Position numbers and translations under genes: made by a program | Part shown: piece by piece, positions 41,470 through 50,513 of the stretch | Numbering within the stretch: position 1 is the stretch's first letter | Layout: the number at the start of each line of letters is the position of its first letter | The notes under the pieces: generated by a model | Databases searched by the model: none | The model's input: only the letters and a program-made list of their open reading frames with translations | What the model was told of the DNA's origin: nothing | Origin: JACVRW01 sp963811055 | GTDB taxonomy: Bacteria > Actinomycetota > Thermoleophilia > Solirubrobacterales > Thermoleophilaceae | DNA: 64,000 bases | Assembly (NCBI GenBank): GCA_963811055.1 | Contig: CAWEPQ010000001.1 | Coordinates: 868,001 to 932,000, forward strand | Direction: 5' to 3'

Positions 41470-42281
41470 TGCTCTCCGGCAAGCGCATCCTCGTGACGGG
41501 AGTGGTCACCCGCGACTCGATCGCCTACCACGTGGCGGAGCGCGCCCAGCGCGCCGGCGCCGAGGTCGTGCTCACGGGCTTCGGGCGTTCGCGGCGCATG
41601 ACCGAGCGCGCGGCGGCCCGGCTGCCGCGGACGCCGGACATCCTCGAGCTCGACGCCAACCGCCCGGAGGACTACGAAGCGCTCACGGTCGCCCTGCACG
41701 AGCGCTGGGGCGGGGTGGACGGCGCTCTTCACGCGATCGCCTTCGCCCCGGCCGACGCCCTCGGCGGCGGGTTCCTCGACACGCCGACCGAGAGCGCGGG
41801 CGCCGCGTTCACCACCAGCGCCTACTCGCTGAAGGCTCTCGCCAGGAGCCTGCTCCCGCTGTTCGAGGAGGGGCGGTCCGGCGGTTCGATCGTGGCGATG
41901 GACTTCGACGCCTCGGTGGCGTGGCCGGCCTACGACTGGATGGGCGTGGCCAAGGCGGCGCTCGAGGCCACCGGGCGCTATCTGGCCCGCGACCTGGGCG
42001 CGCACGGCGTGCGCGTGAACCTGGTGTCGGCAGGCCCGCTCCGCACCCTCGCCGCCGGCGGCATCGACGGCTTCGAGGCGCTGGCGGGCGCCTGGCCCGA
42101 GCAGGCGCCCCTCGGCTGGGACTCCGGCGACCCCGCGCCGGTGGCCGACGCCACCTGCTTCCTGCTGTCCGACCTTGCGCGCGCGATCAGCGGCGAGATC
42201 CTCCATGTGGACGGCGGCTTCCACGCGATGGGCGCCCCGCTCGAAGCCGGCGCCCGCGAGCTGGCGGGGAGCCCGGCGTGA
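41466..42281 (+). CDS. fabI: Enoyl-ACP reductase, FabI/InhA-like
   Basis: NADH-dependent SDR of 271 residues that performs the last reduction of the elongation cycle. MMLSGKRILVTGVVTRDSIA has the split-glycine cofactor motif of FabI/InhA rather than the classical TGxxxGIG. The active-site Tyr-x6-Lys lies in YDWMGVAKAALEA, which matches InhA (YxWMxVAKSALE). The C-terminus HVDGGFHAMG is typical. ATG codons at 41466 and 41469 both overlap the upstream stop. Similarity to InhA suggests handling of medium or long chains, but specificity is not visible. Confidence 0.92.
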   Translation: MMLSGKRILVTGVVTRDSIAYHVAERAQRAGAEVVLTGFGRSRRMTERAAARLPRTPDILELDANRPEDYEALTVALHERWGGVDGALHAIAFAPADALGGGFLDTPTESAGAAFTTSAYSLKALARSLLPLFEEGRSGGSIVAMDFDASVAWPAYDWMGVAKAALEATGRYLARDLGAHGVRVNLVSAGPLRTLAAGGIDGFEALAGAWPEQAPLGWDSGDPAPVADATCFLLSDLARAISGEILHVDGGFHAMGAPLEAGARELAGSPA

Positions 42282-43435
42282 GCCCGGGTGCAGACAGGCT
42301 GTTGCTCACCGGAGCCACCGGCTTCGTGGGCATGGAGGTGCTGGCCCGCTACCTGGAGAGCACCGACCGGCAGGTGGTGGCGCTGGTGCGCGCCAAGGAC
42401 GACGCCGACGCCGCGGCCCGCATCGACGGCGTGCTGGACGAGCTCTTCGGACGGCGCGCGCGGCGCTACGCGGGACGCGTGGATGCCCTGGCGGCAGACC
42501 TGACCGCGCCCGACCTCGGCATCGGACGAGATTCTGTGGCGGCACTCGCGCGGACGACCACCGACGTGATCCACGCGGCCGCGTCGGTCTCGTTCGCGCT
42601 GCCGCTCGACGAGTCGCGCGCCATCAACGTGGCGGGCACGGCCCGGGTGCTCGAGCTGGCCGAGCGCGCGCACGCGGAGGGCGGCCTGAGGCGGTTCGCC
42701 TACGTGTCCACCGCATACGTGGCGGGCACGCACGAGGGCACGTTCACGGAGGCGGACGTGGACGTGGGCCAGGGCTTCCGCAATCCCTACGAGCGCTCGA
42801 AGCTCGAGGCCGAGCAGATCGTGCGCGAGACGGGCGAGCGCCTGCCGGTCACGATCCTCAGGCCCAGCATCGTGGTGGGCGACCGGCGCAGCGGCTGGAC
42901 CGCTTCGTTCAACGTCCTCTATCCGCCGCTGCGGGCGTTCGCCCGCGGCCTGTATCCAGCGGTGCCCGCGCTGCGCTCCTCGCCGGTCGACGTGGTCTCG
43001 ATCGACTACGTGGCCGACGCGATCTTCTCGGTCTGCCAGGGCCACGACGGCGTCGGCGAGACCTATCACCTCACCGCGGGGTCGGGTGCCGCAACGGTGG
43101 GGGACCTCGTGGACCTGGCCACCGACTACTTCAGCCGCCCGCTGCGCGTGCTCGACCCCGACGTGTTCGAGCGCGAGGTGGCGCCCGAGGTGCGCCGGAA
43201 CGGCAGCGCCGCCCAGCGGGCGGTGCTCGATCGCAGCCGCACGTACTTCCCCTACTTCCGCGTGGGCGTGCGCTTCGACAACCGGCGGGCCCGCAATCGG
43301 CTCGAGCCCGCCGGCATCCGCGCCGCGCCGCTCAGGGACTACTTCAGGGCGCTGGCGGACCACGCGGTGGCCGCACGCTGGGGCAGGCGCCCGATCACTC
43401 GCGCGCAGGCGATGGACCGGCTGGCGCCGGTCTAG
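42278..43435 (+). CDS. Thioester reductase-like / male-sterility-type NAD(P)-binding protein
   Basis: A 385-residue extended SDR of the NAD_binding_4 type. The cofactor motif is LLLTGATGFVGMEVLARYL, followed by VVALVRAKDDADAAARID, DVIHAAASVSFALPLDESRA (NVAGT next), VSTAYVAGTHEGTF and the catalytic Tyr-Lys in NPYERSKLEAEQIV. Relatives reduce a fatty acyl-CoA or carrier-bound acyl thioester to an aldehyde or alcohol, as in fatty acyl-CoA reductases and the R domains of NRPS. It is the last gene of the fab operon, joined by a GTGA overlap to fabI, so the thioester is probably the acyl-ACP made upstream. A sugar or sterol substrate cannot be excluded. Confidence 0.85.
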   Translation: MSPGADRLLLTGATGFVGMEVLARYLESTDRQVVALVRAKDDADAAARIDGVLDELFGRRARRYAGRVDALAADLTAPDLGIGRDSVAALARTTTDVIHAAASVSFALPLDESRAINVAGTARVLELAERAHAEGGLRRFAYVSTAYVAGTHEGTFTEADVDVGQGFRNPYERSKLEAEQIVRETGERLPVTILRPSIVVGDRRSGWTASFNVLYPPLRAFARGLYPAVPALRSSPVDVVSIDYVADAIFSVCQGHDGVGETYHLTAGSGAATVGDLVDLATDYFSRPLRVLDPDVFEREVAPEVRRNGSAAQRAVLDRSRTYFPYFRVGVRFDNRRARNRLEPAGIRAAPLRDYFRALADHAVAARWGRRPITRAQAMDRLAPV

Positions 43436-43436
43436 C

Positions 43437-44012
43437 TCACGACTTCCCCGAGCTCACCGGCTCCCTGTCGTTCTCCGCCCGATCGAAGCGCCCGATGCGG
43501 CTCGGCTGAGGGGGCGAATGGCTGTCGGGCCGTGCTGGATGGTCGCGCGGTCGCAGCACCGGACCCACCCGGTCGCCGACGGTCCTGAGGATCCACGCAT
43601 CGCGGCGGTAGTGGTACTTGATCAGCGGTCTGAGCAAGGTGAGTACGAGGGGAGACACAGAGCGCCGCGGCCGCGGGCGAACATCGATGGAGTAGCCGTA
43701 CGCCCCTCCCGGAGCGCTGCGGGCGTAGACGGCCAGGGCCATCAGGCCCGCCGCCACCGCCAGCGGCACGAGCACGAAGGGCAGCACCGAGGGAGAGCTC
43801 CGGGGCGGCGAGGGATCGCCGGCCTGCGACCCGCGGCCACTCGAGGCGGGACCGCTTCCGCAGCAGAGCCGCCGGTTCCCGAGCGGAAACTCCTCGGTCA
43901 GCTTGGCCGGCGGGCGCGCCCGCTCCCCGTCGTCGCCCGTGTCCTGCGCCTGCCCGGGACCGGCCGCTACGACGAACGCCAGGACGCCCAGGACGACCAC
44001 GCGGCCGATCAC
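43437..44012 (-). CDS. Putative membrane protein of unknown function
   Basis: A 191-residue protein. GTG 44012 gives VIGRVVVLGVLAFVVAAGPG, a signal-like helix ending GQAQDTG. A Pro/Ser-rich stretch with adjacent cysteines (GNRRLCCGSGPASSG) follows, then a membrane helix (SVLPFVLVPLAVAAGLMALA) and a basic C-terminal tail (RPRPRRSVSPLVLTLLRPLI). No family recognised. GTGA overlap with the L,D-transpeptidase makes it the last gene of that operon. It ends one base after the convergent thioester reductase gene. Confidence 0.6.
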   Translation of the reverse strand: MIGRVVVLGVLAFVVAAGPGQAQDTGDDGERARPPAKLTEEFPLGNRRLCCGSGPASSGRGSQAGDPSPPRSSPSVLPFVLVPLAVAAGLMALAVYARSAPGGAYGYSIDVRPRPRRSVSPLVLTLLRPLIKYHYRRDAWILRTVGDRVGPVLRPRDHPARPDSHSPPQPSRIGRFDRAENDREPVSSGKS

Positions 44013-44785
44013 AGGACGATCACCGGCGTGCCCACCGGCATCAGCCTCCCGAGCCTTCGTACATCGGCATTCCGCATCCGGATGCAGCCGTGCGACACGC
44101 GGCCGGGCAGGAGGTCCGGCCGATCGGTGCCGTGTATCCCCACGTAGCCGCCGGCCGGCCAATCGGTGAGAACCGCCGAGCGCGCGCTCGTGCCGAAGGC
44201 CAGCGGCCCGTAGGTGGGGCTCCGGTAGCCCGTGATCCGATTGCGGACGTAGAAGCGCCCACCCGGCGTGGGATGCTCGACGGTTCCGATCCCCACGCGA
44301 GCGGTGAGGACCGGGCGCCCGTCCCGGAGAAGGGTGGCCTCCAGCTTGGCCCGGTTCACCACGAGCTTGGTGCGCACCTGGGTGTATCCGCCGAGGGCCC
44401 GGCGCGGTATCCAGCCCGTCGTGCCGTTAGGCAAGACCGACAGCCGTGCGCGGACCCACAGGCGATCTCCGCTCCGCCGGGCGGCGCCCAGGACCTGGAC
44501 GATGTTGGTCGTGTGCTCCGGGGTGCGGGTGCCCACCCGGGCCACCGGCCGCGCGTCGCGAGCGGGCCTCGTGCGGGCGAGCACGGACGTGCGGACCGGC
44601 GCCCAGCGCGAGAGGTGCCGCGCGGGCTCGAGCGTTCGGGGTGCGGGGATCCGGAAGGCGGGCGTCACGGGCGCGGGCAGGCTCGGAGACGGCGCCGACT
44701 CGGGCGACGAGGCCGACGCGACCGCCACGGCGGCGCCCGCGGCTGCGACCAGTCCGAGCGCCGTGCCCGTCGTCCGGCCGCTCAG
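44009..44785 (-). CDS. L,D-transpeptidase (YkuD domain)
   Basis: Predicted peptidoglycan cross-linking enzyme. The YkuD domain begins at TKLVVNRAKLEATLLRDGRP and has the catalytic motif GGYVGIHGTDRPDLLPG followed by RVSHGCIRMRN (nucleophile Cys, with His and Ser). A membrane or signal helix (LGLVAAAGAAVAVASASS) and a Pro/Ala/Arg-rich region with SH3-like features (LWVRARLSVLPNGTTGWIPR) precede it. The start is unclear: no ATG, GTG or TTG falls between the ferritin-like stop and the signal helix, so CTG 44785 (overlapping that stop) is used; ATG 44935 would overlap the neighbour by 154 bases. Confidence 0.85.
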   Translation of the reverse strand: MSGRTTGTALGLVAAAGAAVAVASASSPESAPSPSLPAPVTPAFRIPAPRTLEPARHLSRWAPVRTSVLARTRPARDARPVARVGTRTPEHTTNIVQVLGAARRSGDRLWVRARLSVLPNGTTGWIPRRALGGYTQVRTKLVVNRAKLEATLLRDGRPVLTARVGIGTVEHPTPGGRFYVRNRITGYRSPTYGPLAFGTSARSAVLTDWPAGGYVGIHGTDRPDLLPGRVSHGCIRMRNADVRRLGRLMPVGTPVIVL

Positions 44786-45459
44786 CCTGTGAATCGTGGG
44801 CTCCCGAAGGCGCTCGTGCGAGGGGCCGAGGTCACGAACTTCGTGTCCGCCACCACGCGGAGCACGCGCTTCTTGGAGCGCGGCTCGTCGAACGCCTCGG
44901 GTGCCGGAAGCACACCGGCGAGCCTTCTGATCCAAGCGGCGTGCCGGGCCTCCACCGAGTGGATCCGTATCGCCGCGGCCAGGTATGCGCGCGAGCTGAT
45001 CCGCGGGGCCTGGTCCTTGTACGCGGCGGTGCCGAGGTCCTCGAACGCCACCGCGGTTCGCCGGAACGCCGCCTGGTCCTCGGTAACCCCCTGGAAGTCG
45101 AACCGCGGGCGCGCGATCGCGGCGCTGCCCAGAGCGTCCCTCAGCGCTTTCACGTGCGCGCGTTCGTGCGCGCCGACCACCCGCGCCTGCGTCGCGAACT
45201 CGCCTCTCAACGCGCCCAGCCGCTCCGCCTCTGTGTAGAACGCGGCCTGCAGGTACTCGAGCGCGAGCGCGTAGTTGAGGATGTCCACGTCGTTCGTGGC
45301 CTCTTGTGCATCGGCTTCCGCCACCGGCACCACCAGAGCACCCGCCGCGGCCGCGCCCGAGAGCCCCGCCGCGCGCAGGAACTCGCCGCGCGTGCTGCCG
45401 CCCACAGCCGCGCCGCGCTCCTGCAGCGCAGCGTCGGCGTCGAGTGTCTCGAACCTCAC
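44782..45459 (-). CDS. Secreted ferritin-like domain protein (Ferritin_2 type)
   Basis: A 225-residue protein with a Tat-like or Sec-like N-terminal region (STRGEFLRAAGLSGAAAAGA, then LVVPVAEADAQ). The helical domain has NYALALEYLQAAFYTEAERL, VVGAHERAHVKALRDALGS, VAFEDLGTAAYKDQAPR and IHSVEARHAAWIRRLAG, the Glu/His pattern of di-iron ferritin-like proteins exported in actinobacteria. Only one Arg precedes the hydrophobic stretch, so the Tat call is weak. It overlaps its paralogue upstream and the transpeptidase downstream by four bases each. Confidence 0.85.
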   Translation of the reverse strand: MRFETLDADAALQERGAAVGGSTRGEFLRAAGLSGAAAAGALVVPVAEADAQEATNDVDILNYALALEYLQAAFYTEAERLGALRGEFATQARVVGAHERAHVKALRDALGSAAIARPRFDFQGVTEDQAAFRRTAVAFEDLGTAAYKDQAPRISSRAYLAAAIRIHSVEARHAAWIRRLAGVLPAPEAFDEPRSKKRVLRVVADTKFVTSAPRTSAFGSPRFTG

Positions 45460-46100
45460 GAGATCACTCCCCGCCGCCGGAGAGCCGCCCGGGCCTGGCG
45501 CTCGCCGATCGCGAGGTCGGATGCCCGCGGAGCCGGGTCCTGCCCGGCCAGCCCGCGTGCCCAGGACGCATGGCGGGCCTCCACCGACACGATCTTGGCG
45601 GCCTGGGCGAGCGTGGCCGGCGTCAGGTTCGTGGCCTGACCGTTGTAGGCCGCCACACCGATCTCCTCGAGAGCGGCGGCGGCCACGCGGAACTTCTCGG
45701 GACTGGTCACCGAGTTGCCGAGGTCGAAGCTCGGAAGCGAGCGCGCCTCGCTGCCGAGGGTCTTCCGCAGGAACTCGAGGTGCAGGCGCTCGTGCTCGCC
45801 CACGGTCGCCGCGAACTGGCGCAGCTCCCCGCTCAGGCCGGCTCCGTCGAGTGCCGCGGCGTAGAACGCCGACTGGAGTCCCTCGAGCAGGAGCGCGAAG
45901 TTGAGCGTGGCCACGTCCTGCTCCGGCGAGGGCGCGGAGGCGGCGAGGCGCGGGAGCCCGGACACGAGCAGGCCCCCGGCCACGAGCGCGGCCCCGCCCA
46001 CCACGGCGCGTTCGAGAAACTCCGACCGAGATCGGCCGCGCTCGGATCCCACGTCATCGACGACGTCGATGCAGATTGTCGCCCAGTTCTGGCCGTCCAT
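45456..46100 (-). CDS. Secreted ferritin-like domain protein, first gene of the operon
   Basis: A 214-residue paralogue of the next gene. The N-terminal RGRSRSEFLERAVVGGAALV and GGLLVSGLPRLAASAPS act as export signal. The helical core repeats the same pattern: NFALLLEGLQSAFYAAALDG, VGEHERLHLEFLRKTLGS, AALEEIGVAAYNGQATN and IVSVEARHASWARGLAG. Tandem duplication is clear. Such proteins are often called DUF4439- or dessication-related ferritin-like; iron binding is inferred from the ligands. A perfect palindrome touches its ATG. Confidence 0.83.
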   Translation of the reverse strand: MDGQNWATICIDVVDDVGSERGRSRSEFLERAVVGGAALVAGGLLVSGLPRLAASAPSPEQDVATLNFALLLEGLQSAFYAAALDGAGLSGELRQFAATVGEHERLHLEFLRKTLGSEARSLPSFDLGNSVTSPEKFRVAAAALEEIGVAAYNGQATNLTPATLAQAAKIVSVEARHASWARGLAGQDPAPRASDLAIGERQARAALRRRGVIS

Positions 46101-46117
46101 TCGGAAGGTGTTCCGAA
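46100..46117. promoter_or_regulatory. Perfect palindrome at the start of the ferritin-like operon
   Basis: TTCGGAA-GGTG-TTCCGAA (arms of seven, spacer of four) ends on the T of the start codon at 46100 and occupies the place where a ribosome site should be. It may be an operator, or an RNA hairpin that hides the start. No other Shine-Dalgarno sequence is visible. Confidence 0.6.
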
Positions 46118-46209
46118 GTGGCGCCCGATTGGATCAATAAGCCGTGAGAAAGCTGTGCAAATGCGCGATCCAGGGGCTGGGACGCCCTCGGGTTGGGGAT
46201 AACTGATCA

Positions 46210-46350
46210 ATGGGCGGGGAAGGGACCGAGGTGACGCTGGGCGGAGGGCCGGGAGGCCTGGGCCTGTGGCTGCCGGTTCCGCTGCTCACGGCCGCGAACG
46301 TCCTGGTCTGGGTCGTGGTGTCGCTGCAGCTCGCCAATTCGCTGGCCTGA
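46210..46350 (+). CDS. Possible small membrane protein
   Basis: A 46-residue frame from ATG 46210: a Gly-rich start (MGGEGTEVTLGGGPGGLGLW) and one membrane helix (LPVPLLTAANVLVWVVVSLQ). There is no clear ribosome site and no family match. It is the only coding candidate in the 313-base stretch 46101-46413, which otherwise holds the palindrome above and an AT-rich segment (TTTAGCGATTTATTAGG, near 46374) that may include the promoter of the downstream methyltransferase gene. Confidence 0.3.
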   Translation: MGGEGTEVTLGGGPGGLGLWLPVPLLTAANVLVWVVVSLQLANSLA

Positions 46351-46413
46351 GCGACAGCACCAGCTGGCGCTCTTTAGCGATTTATTAGGCCCGGTGCCGA
46401 TAAAGGGCATACG

Positions 46414-47517
46414 GTGTCCCACATGGCCCCAGCCCTACAGGCGCGCATTGCGCGCACGCCGCCGGTCACGGTGGTGCCGGGCCCTCTGGCGGCCGCTCTC
46501 TATCTGGTGGCCGCCGGGGCCGTGCTCATCGTGGCGGGCCCGCAGGAGGACCGCGTGCTGGTCGCGATGCTGGTGCTGTCGCTGGCCGCCGGACTGGCTG
46601 TGGCAAGCTGGCGGTGGGTTGTCCTCCCTGTCTGCTTCTTCGCCGTACTCGAGCTCACACCGTGGGACTACTCCTTCGACGAGCTGGTGGCAGTGGTGGC
46701 GGTCGCCGCGATCGTGCTCGGCCTCGTGGTCAGGCGCGGGGTCAGCGTGACTCAGGACCGCCAGGCCAGCGACGCCGTGGTGCGCAGGCACCAGGCCTCC
46801 GCGGCGGCGGGCCTTCTAGGTCGTGTGGTCAGCCGACAGACGCTCGATGAGCGGATCGACTTCCTGCGGCTGCGGCTCGACGCGTTTCCCCACGGCCGCT
46901 ACCAGCCCATCGACGCGCTGCCCGGTCGCGTCAAGCGAGCGGACGGATCCGTGTCGCGCTGGCGGGCCATGCGCGACGTGGTGGAGCGCCTGGACGTGTC
47001 CACCGCCGTGGACATCGGCGCGAACGAGGGCTACTTCTCGCTTCAGCTGGGCTCCCTCGGGGTCACGACCGTGGCCCTCGAGGCGGCGCCGAACAACTAC
47101 CGGACCGCCCTGCTGGCGGTGAAGCGCACGGGACTGGACAACGTCGGGGTGCTCGCGTTCGAGGTGCGGGCCGACACGGTCGAGATGACGCCCGCCGTGG
47201 ACTGCACCGTCTTTCTGTCGCTGTGGCACCACCTGGTGCGCGATCAGGGCCTCGAGACGGCCACCGATATCACCGCGCGCCTGTGGGAGAAGACCGCACG
47301 GGTCATGTTCTTCGACACCGGGCAGGATGAGATGCCCGACTCCTTCAATCTCCCGGCCATGACCCCCGATCCGCGGACGTGGCTCGAGGGCTATCTGACC
47401 GCCACGTGCCCGGGCTCACAGGTGCAGCACCTCGGGGAACATGCCGCTTTCGACGCCGAAGGGAACCCGTGCGAACGGCACCTTCTGGCGGTCGTTCGCA
47501 CCGCCCACTCACCCTAA
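46414..47517 (+). CDS. FkbM-like SAM-dependent methyltransferase with N-terminal membrane segments
   Basis: A 367-residue protein. Residues 20-110 carry three or four hydrophobic segments (GPLAAALYLVAAGAVLIVAG, LVAMLVLSLAAGLAVASWRW, AVVAVAAIVLGLVVRRG). The methyltransferase domain starts near 185: VSTAVDIGANEGYFSLQLGS (motif I), TTVALEAAPNNYRTALLAV (acidic residue of motif II) and a catalytic region with VFLSLWHHLVRD. FkbM relatives methylate hydroxyls of sugars, lipids or polyketides. Membrane tethering suggests an envelope substrate. GTG 46414 or ATG 46423 may be the start. Confidence 0.8.
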   Translation: MSHMAPALQARIARTPPVTVVPGPLAAALYLVAAGAVLIVAGPQEDRVLVAMLVLSLAAGLAVASWRWVVLPVCFFAVLELTPWDYSFDELVAVVAVAAIVLGLVVRRGVSVTQDRQASDAVVRRHQASAAAGLLGRVVSRQTLDERIDFLRLRLDAFPHGRYQPIDALPGRVKRADGSVSRWRAMRDVVERLDVSTAVDIGANEGYFSLQLGSLGVTTVALEAAPNNYRTALLAVKRTGLDNVGVLAFEVRADTVEMTPAVDCTVFLSLWHHLVRDQGLETATDITARLWEKTARVMFFDTGQDEMPDSFNLPAMTPDPRTWLEGYLTATCPGSQVQHLGEHAAFDAEGNPCERHLLAVVRTAHSP

Positions 47518-47593
47518 GGCACCGTACTGCCGATAGGACGGGCGAGGACGGATTAGACGTTCCGAGAGCTTTGCCTTCCTCCGAGAGGCTTCG

Positions 47594-50513
47594 ATGTCAG
47601 ACGTACCGAGTCCCGCCGCGCTCGATGCGAAGGTCCTGCTGAGTGTCCTGGCCCAGGTCAGGGAGGGGGATTTCACAGTCCGTATGCCGCTCGACTGGAC
47701 GGGCGTGGCCGGCAAGGTGGCCGACGGCTTCAATGACGTGATCATCGCCAACCAGGCGCTGGAGGCGGAGCTCGACCGTGTCAGCCGCGTGGTGGGCAAG
47801 CAGGGAGAGCTGTCGCAAAGGGTGGCGCTCCGCGGATCCACGCAGAGCTGGTCCGGAAGCGTCGAATCGGTGAACAGCCTGATCGACTCGCTGGTGCGGC
47901 CCACGGTCGAGATGCAGCGCGTGATCGGCGCGGTGGCCGGCGGCGACCTCAGCAAGAAGATCTCCCTCGACGTTCGCGGCGAGATGCTGGACCTCAAGAA
48001 CACCATCAACGCGATGGTCGACCAGCTCAACGGCTTCGTGTCGGAGCTTACGCGCGTGGCCCGCGAGGTCGGCACGGAGGGCAAGCTCGGTCAGGCCGCG
48101 GCGGTGACGATCGAGGTCGGCGGCGTCTGGAAGGACCTGACCGACAACGTGAACCTGATGGCCGGCAACCTCACGGGGCAGGTCCGGAACATCGCCGAGG
48201 TGACCACGGCCGTGGCCAACGGCGATCTGAGCAAGAAGATCTCGATCGACGTGAAGGGCGAGTTCCTGGAGCTCAAGAACACCGTGAACGCGATGGTCGA
48301 CCAGCTCAACGCCTTCGCCGGAGAGGTCACGCGAGTCGCGCGAGAGGTGGGCGTGGAGGGCAAGCTCGGCGGCCAGGCGCAGTCGAAGGAGGTGGCCGGC
48401 GTCTGGAAGGACCTCACCGACAACGTGAATCAGCTGGCCGCCAACCTCACCAACCAGGTGCGAGCGATCGCGGAGGTGGCCACCGCCGTGACGGAGGGCG
48501 ACCTCACACGGCAGGTCCGGGTGGAGGCCAGCGGCGAGGTGGCCATCCTCAAGGACACGCTCAACGAGATGATCCGCAACCTCCGCGAGACCACGCGGGA
48601 GAACGTGGAGCAGGACTGGCTGAAGACCAACCGCGAGCGCTTCACGCGCATGCTGCAGGGCCAGCGCGACCTCTCGGAGGTGTCGAGCATGATCCTTTCG
48701 GAGCTCGCGCCGCTGGTGTCGGCGCAGCACGGCGTCTTCTACTCGATGACCAAGCCGCCCGACGGTGGCGAGCCCGTTCTTCAGTTCGAGGCCGGCTACG
48801 GCTTCGAGGAGCGCAAGCGCCTGGCGGCCTCCTTCCGGCTGGGCGAGGGCCTGATCGGGCAGTGCGCCAAGGAGAAGAAGCGGATCCTGGTCACCGAGGT
48901 CCCGGGCGACTACGTGAGGATCAACTCGGGCCTCGGCGCGGCGCCCCCGCTCAACGTGATCGTCCTTCCGGTGCTGTTCGAAGGATCGGTGCGCGCCGTG
49001 GTCGAGTTCGCGTCCTTCTCTCCCTTCAGCCCCACGCACCAGGCCTTCCTGGAGCAGCTGCCGGAGAGCATCGGCCTGGTGCTCAACACCATCGAGGCCG
49101 ACACGCTCACCGAGAACCTGCTCAAGCAGTCCCAGTCGCAGGCGGAGGAGCTTCGCTCGCAGCAGGAGGAGCTCCGCGAGTCCAATGAGGACCTTGGACG
49201 GCAGGCCGCGCTTCTGGCCGACCAGAACATCGAGGCGGAGCGAAAGAACCAGGAGGTCGCCCGGTCCAAGGACCTGGTGGAGGAGAAGGCCGGCCAGCTG
49301 GCCGTCTCGTCGAAGTACAAGTCGGAGTTCATCGCGAACATGTCGCACGAGCTCCGCACTCCGCTCAACAGCCTGCTGATCCTCGCCGAGCAGCTCGAGG
49401 ACAACCCGGACGACACCATGACCGAGGCCCAGGTCGAGTACGCGAGCGTGATCCGCGCTTCGGGCAAGGACCTGCTGGAGCTGCTGAACAGCATCCTCGA
49501 CCTGGCCAAGGCCGAGTCCGGAACGGTCACGGCGGACCTGGCCCTCGTTCCGCTCGGCGCGCTCTGCGACGCCATCCGCCGCGACTTCGAGCCGATCGCC
49601 CAGGGAGCTGGTCTCGGCTTCTCGGTCGACCTGGCGCCCGACGTGCCGGAGGACGTGGTCACCGATCCCCAGCGTCTCCGCCAGATCGTCAACAACCTGC
49701 TCTCCAACGCCTTCAAGTTCACCGAGAGCGGCGAGGTGCGGATGCGTGTCGGCCTTGCTGCCGACGGGTGGAGCGACGGACACCCAGTCGCTGGCAGCCG
49801 CCCCCGCCGTGCTCGCCCTATCCGTGAGCGACACCGGAATCGGTCTGCGTGAAGCGGAGCACCAGCGCATCTTCGAGGCGTTCGTCCAAGGTGACGGCAC
49901 GAGCGCCCGCCAGTTCGGCGGCACCGGGCTCGGCCTCTCGATCAGCCGCGAGCTGGTCGGGCTGCTCGGCGGTGAGATCACGCTGTCCAGCAAGATCGGC
50001 GAGGGCAGCACCTTCACCGTGTACCTGCCTCTGGGCCAGGCCACGGCTGCGCCGGCCATGGCACCTGCTGAGCCCGAGAACCTGCACGGCAGCCTGGACG
50101 ACAGCCCCTTCAAGGGGATGAAGATCCTGGTGGTGGACGACGACGTGCGCAACGTCTTCGCCCTCACGGCGCTGCTCCAGCGAGGTCGCGCCGACGTGAC
50201 CGTCGCGGGAAGCGGCGCCGAGGCCCTGGCCGCGCTCGACCGCAAGCCAGACATCGACCTGGTCCTGATGGACATCATGATGCCGGGCATGGATGGCTAC
50301 ACCGCCATCCGCGCGATTCGCGCGATCGATCGCTTCGAGACGCTGCCGATCATCGCGGTGTCCGGGAAGGGCGCGCTCGGCGAGTCGCAGCGCTGCGTCG
50401 AAGCCGGCGCCAACGACTACGTGCCGAAGCCCGTGGACACCGGCGAGCTGGTCGCGGCCATCGTGCGGTGGCTTCCCTCGCGGGCAGAGGTGCTGGCGGC
50501 CCACTCGCCGTGA
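47594..50513 (+). CDS. Soluble poly-HAMP hybrid histidine kinase (one frameshift as read)
   Basis: About 972 residues and no membrane helix. Residues 20-335 hold about seven HAMP-like units that alternate between two types: DLSKKISLDVRGEMLDLKN-like (about 118, 211 and, weaker, 303) and EGKLG...VWKDLTDNVN-like (about 163, 257), repeating every 93-94 residues. A GAF domain (360-510), a coiled coil, the H-box MSHELRTPLNS (His about 585), the N-box NNLLSNAFKFT, G-boxes DTGIGL and GTGLGLSIS, and a C-terminal receiver with VLMDIMMPGMDG follow. The frame breaks at about 49745-49790, between the N- and G-boxes; removing one base restores it. The layout is that of Nik1-type group III kinases. GTGA overlap with the next gene. 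Confidence 0.9.
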
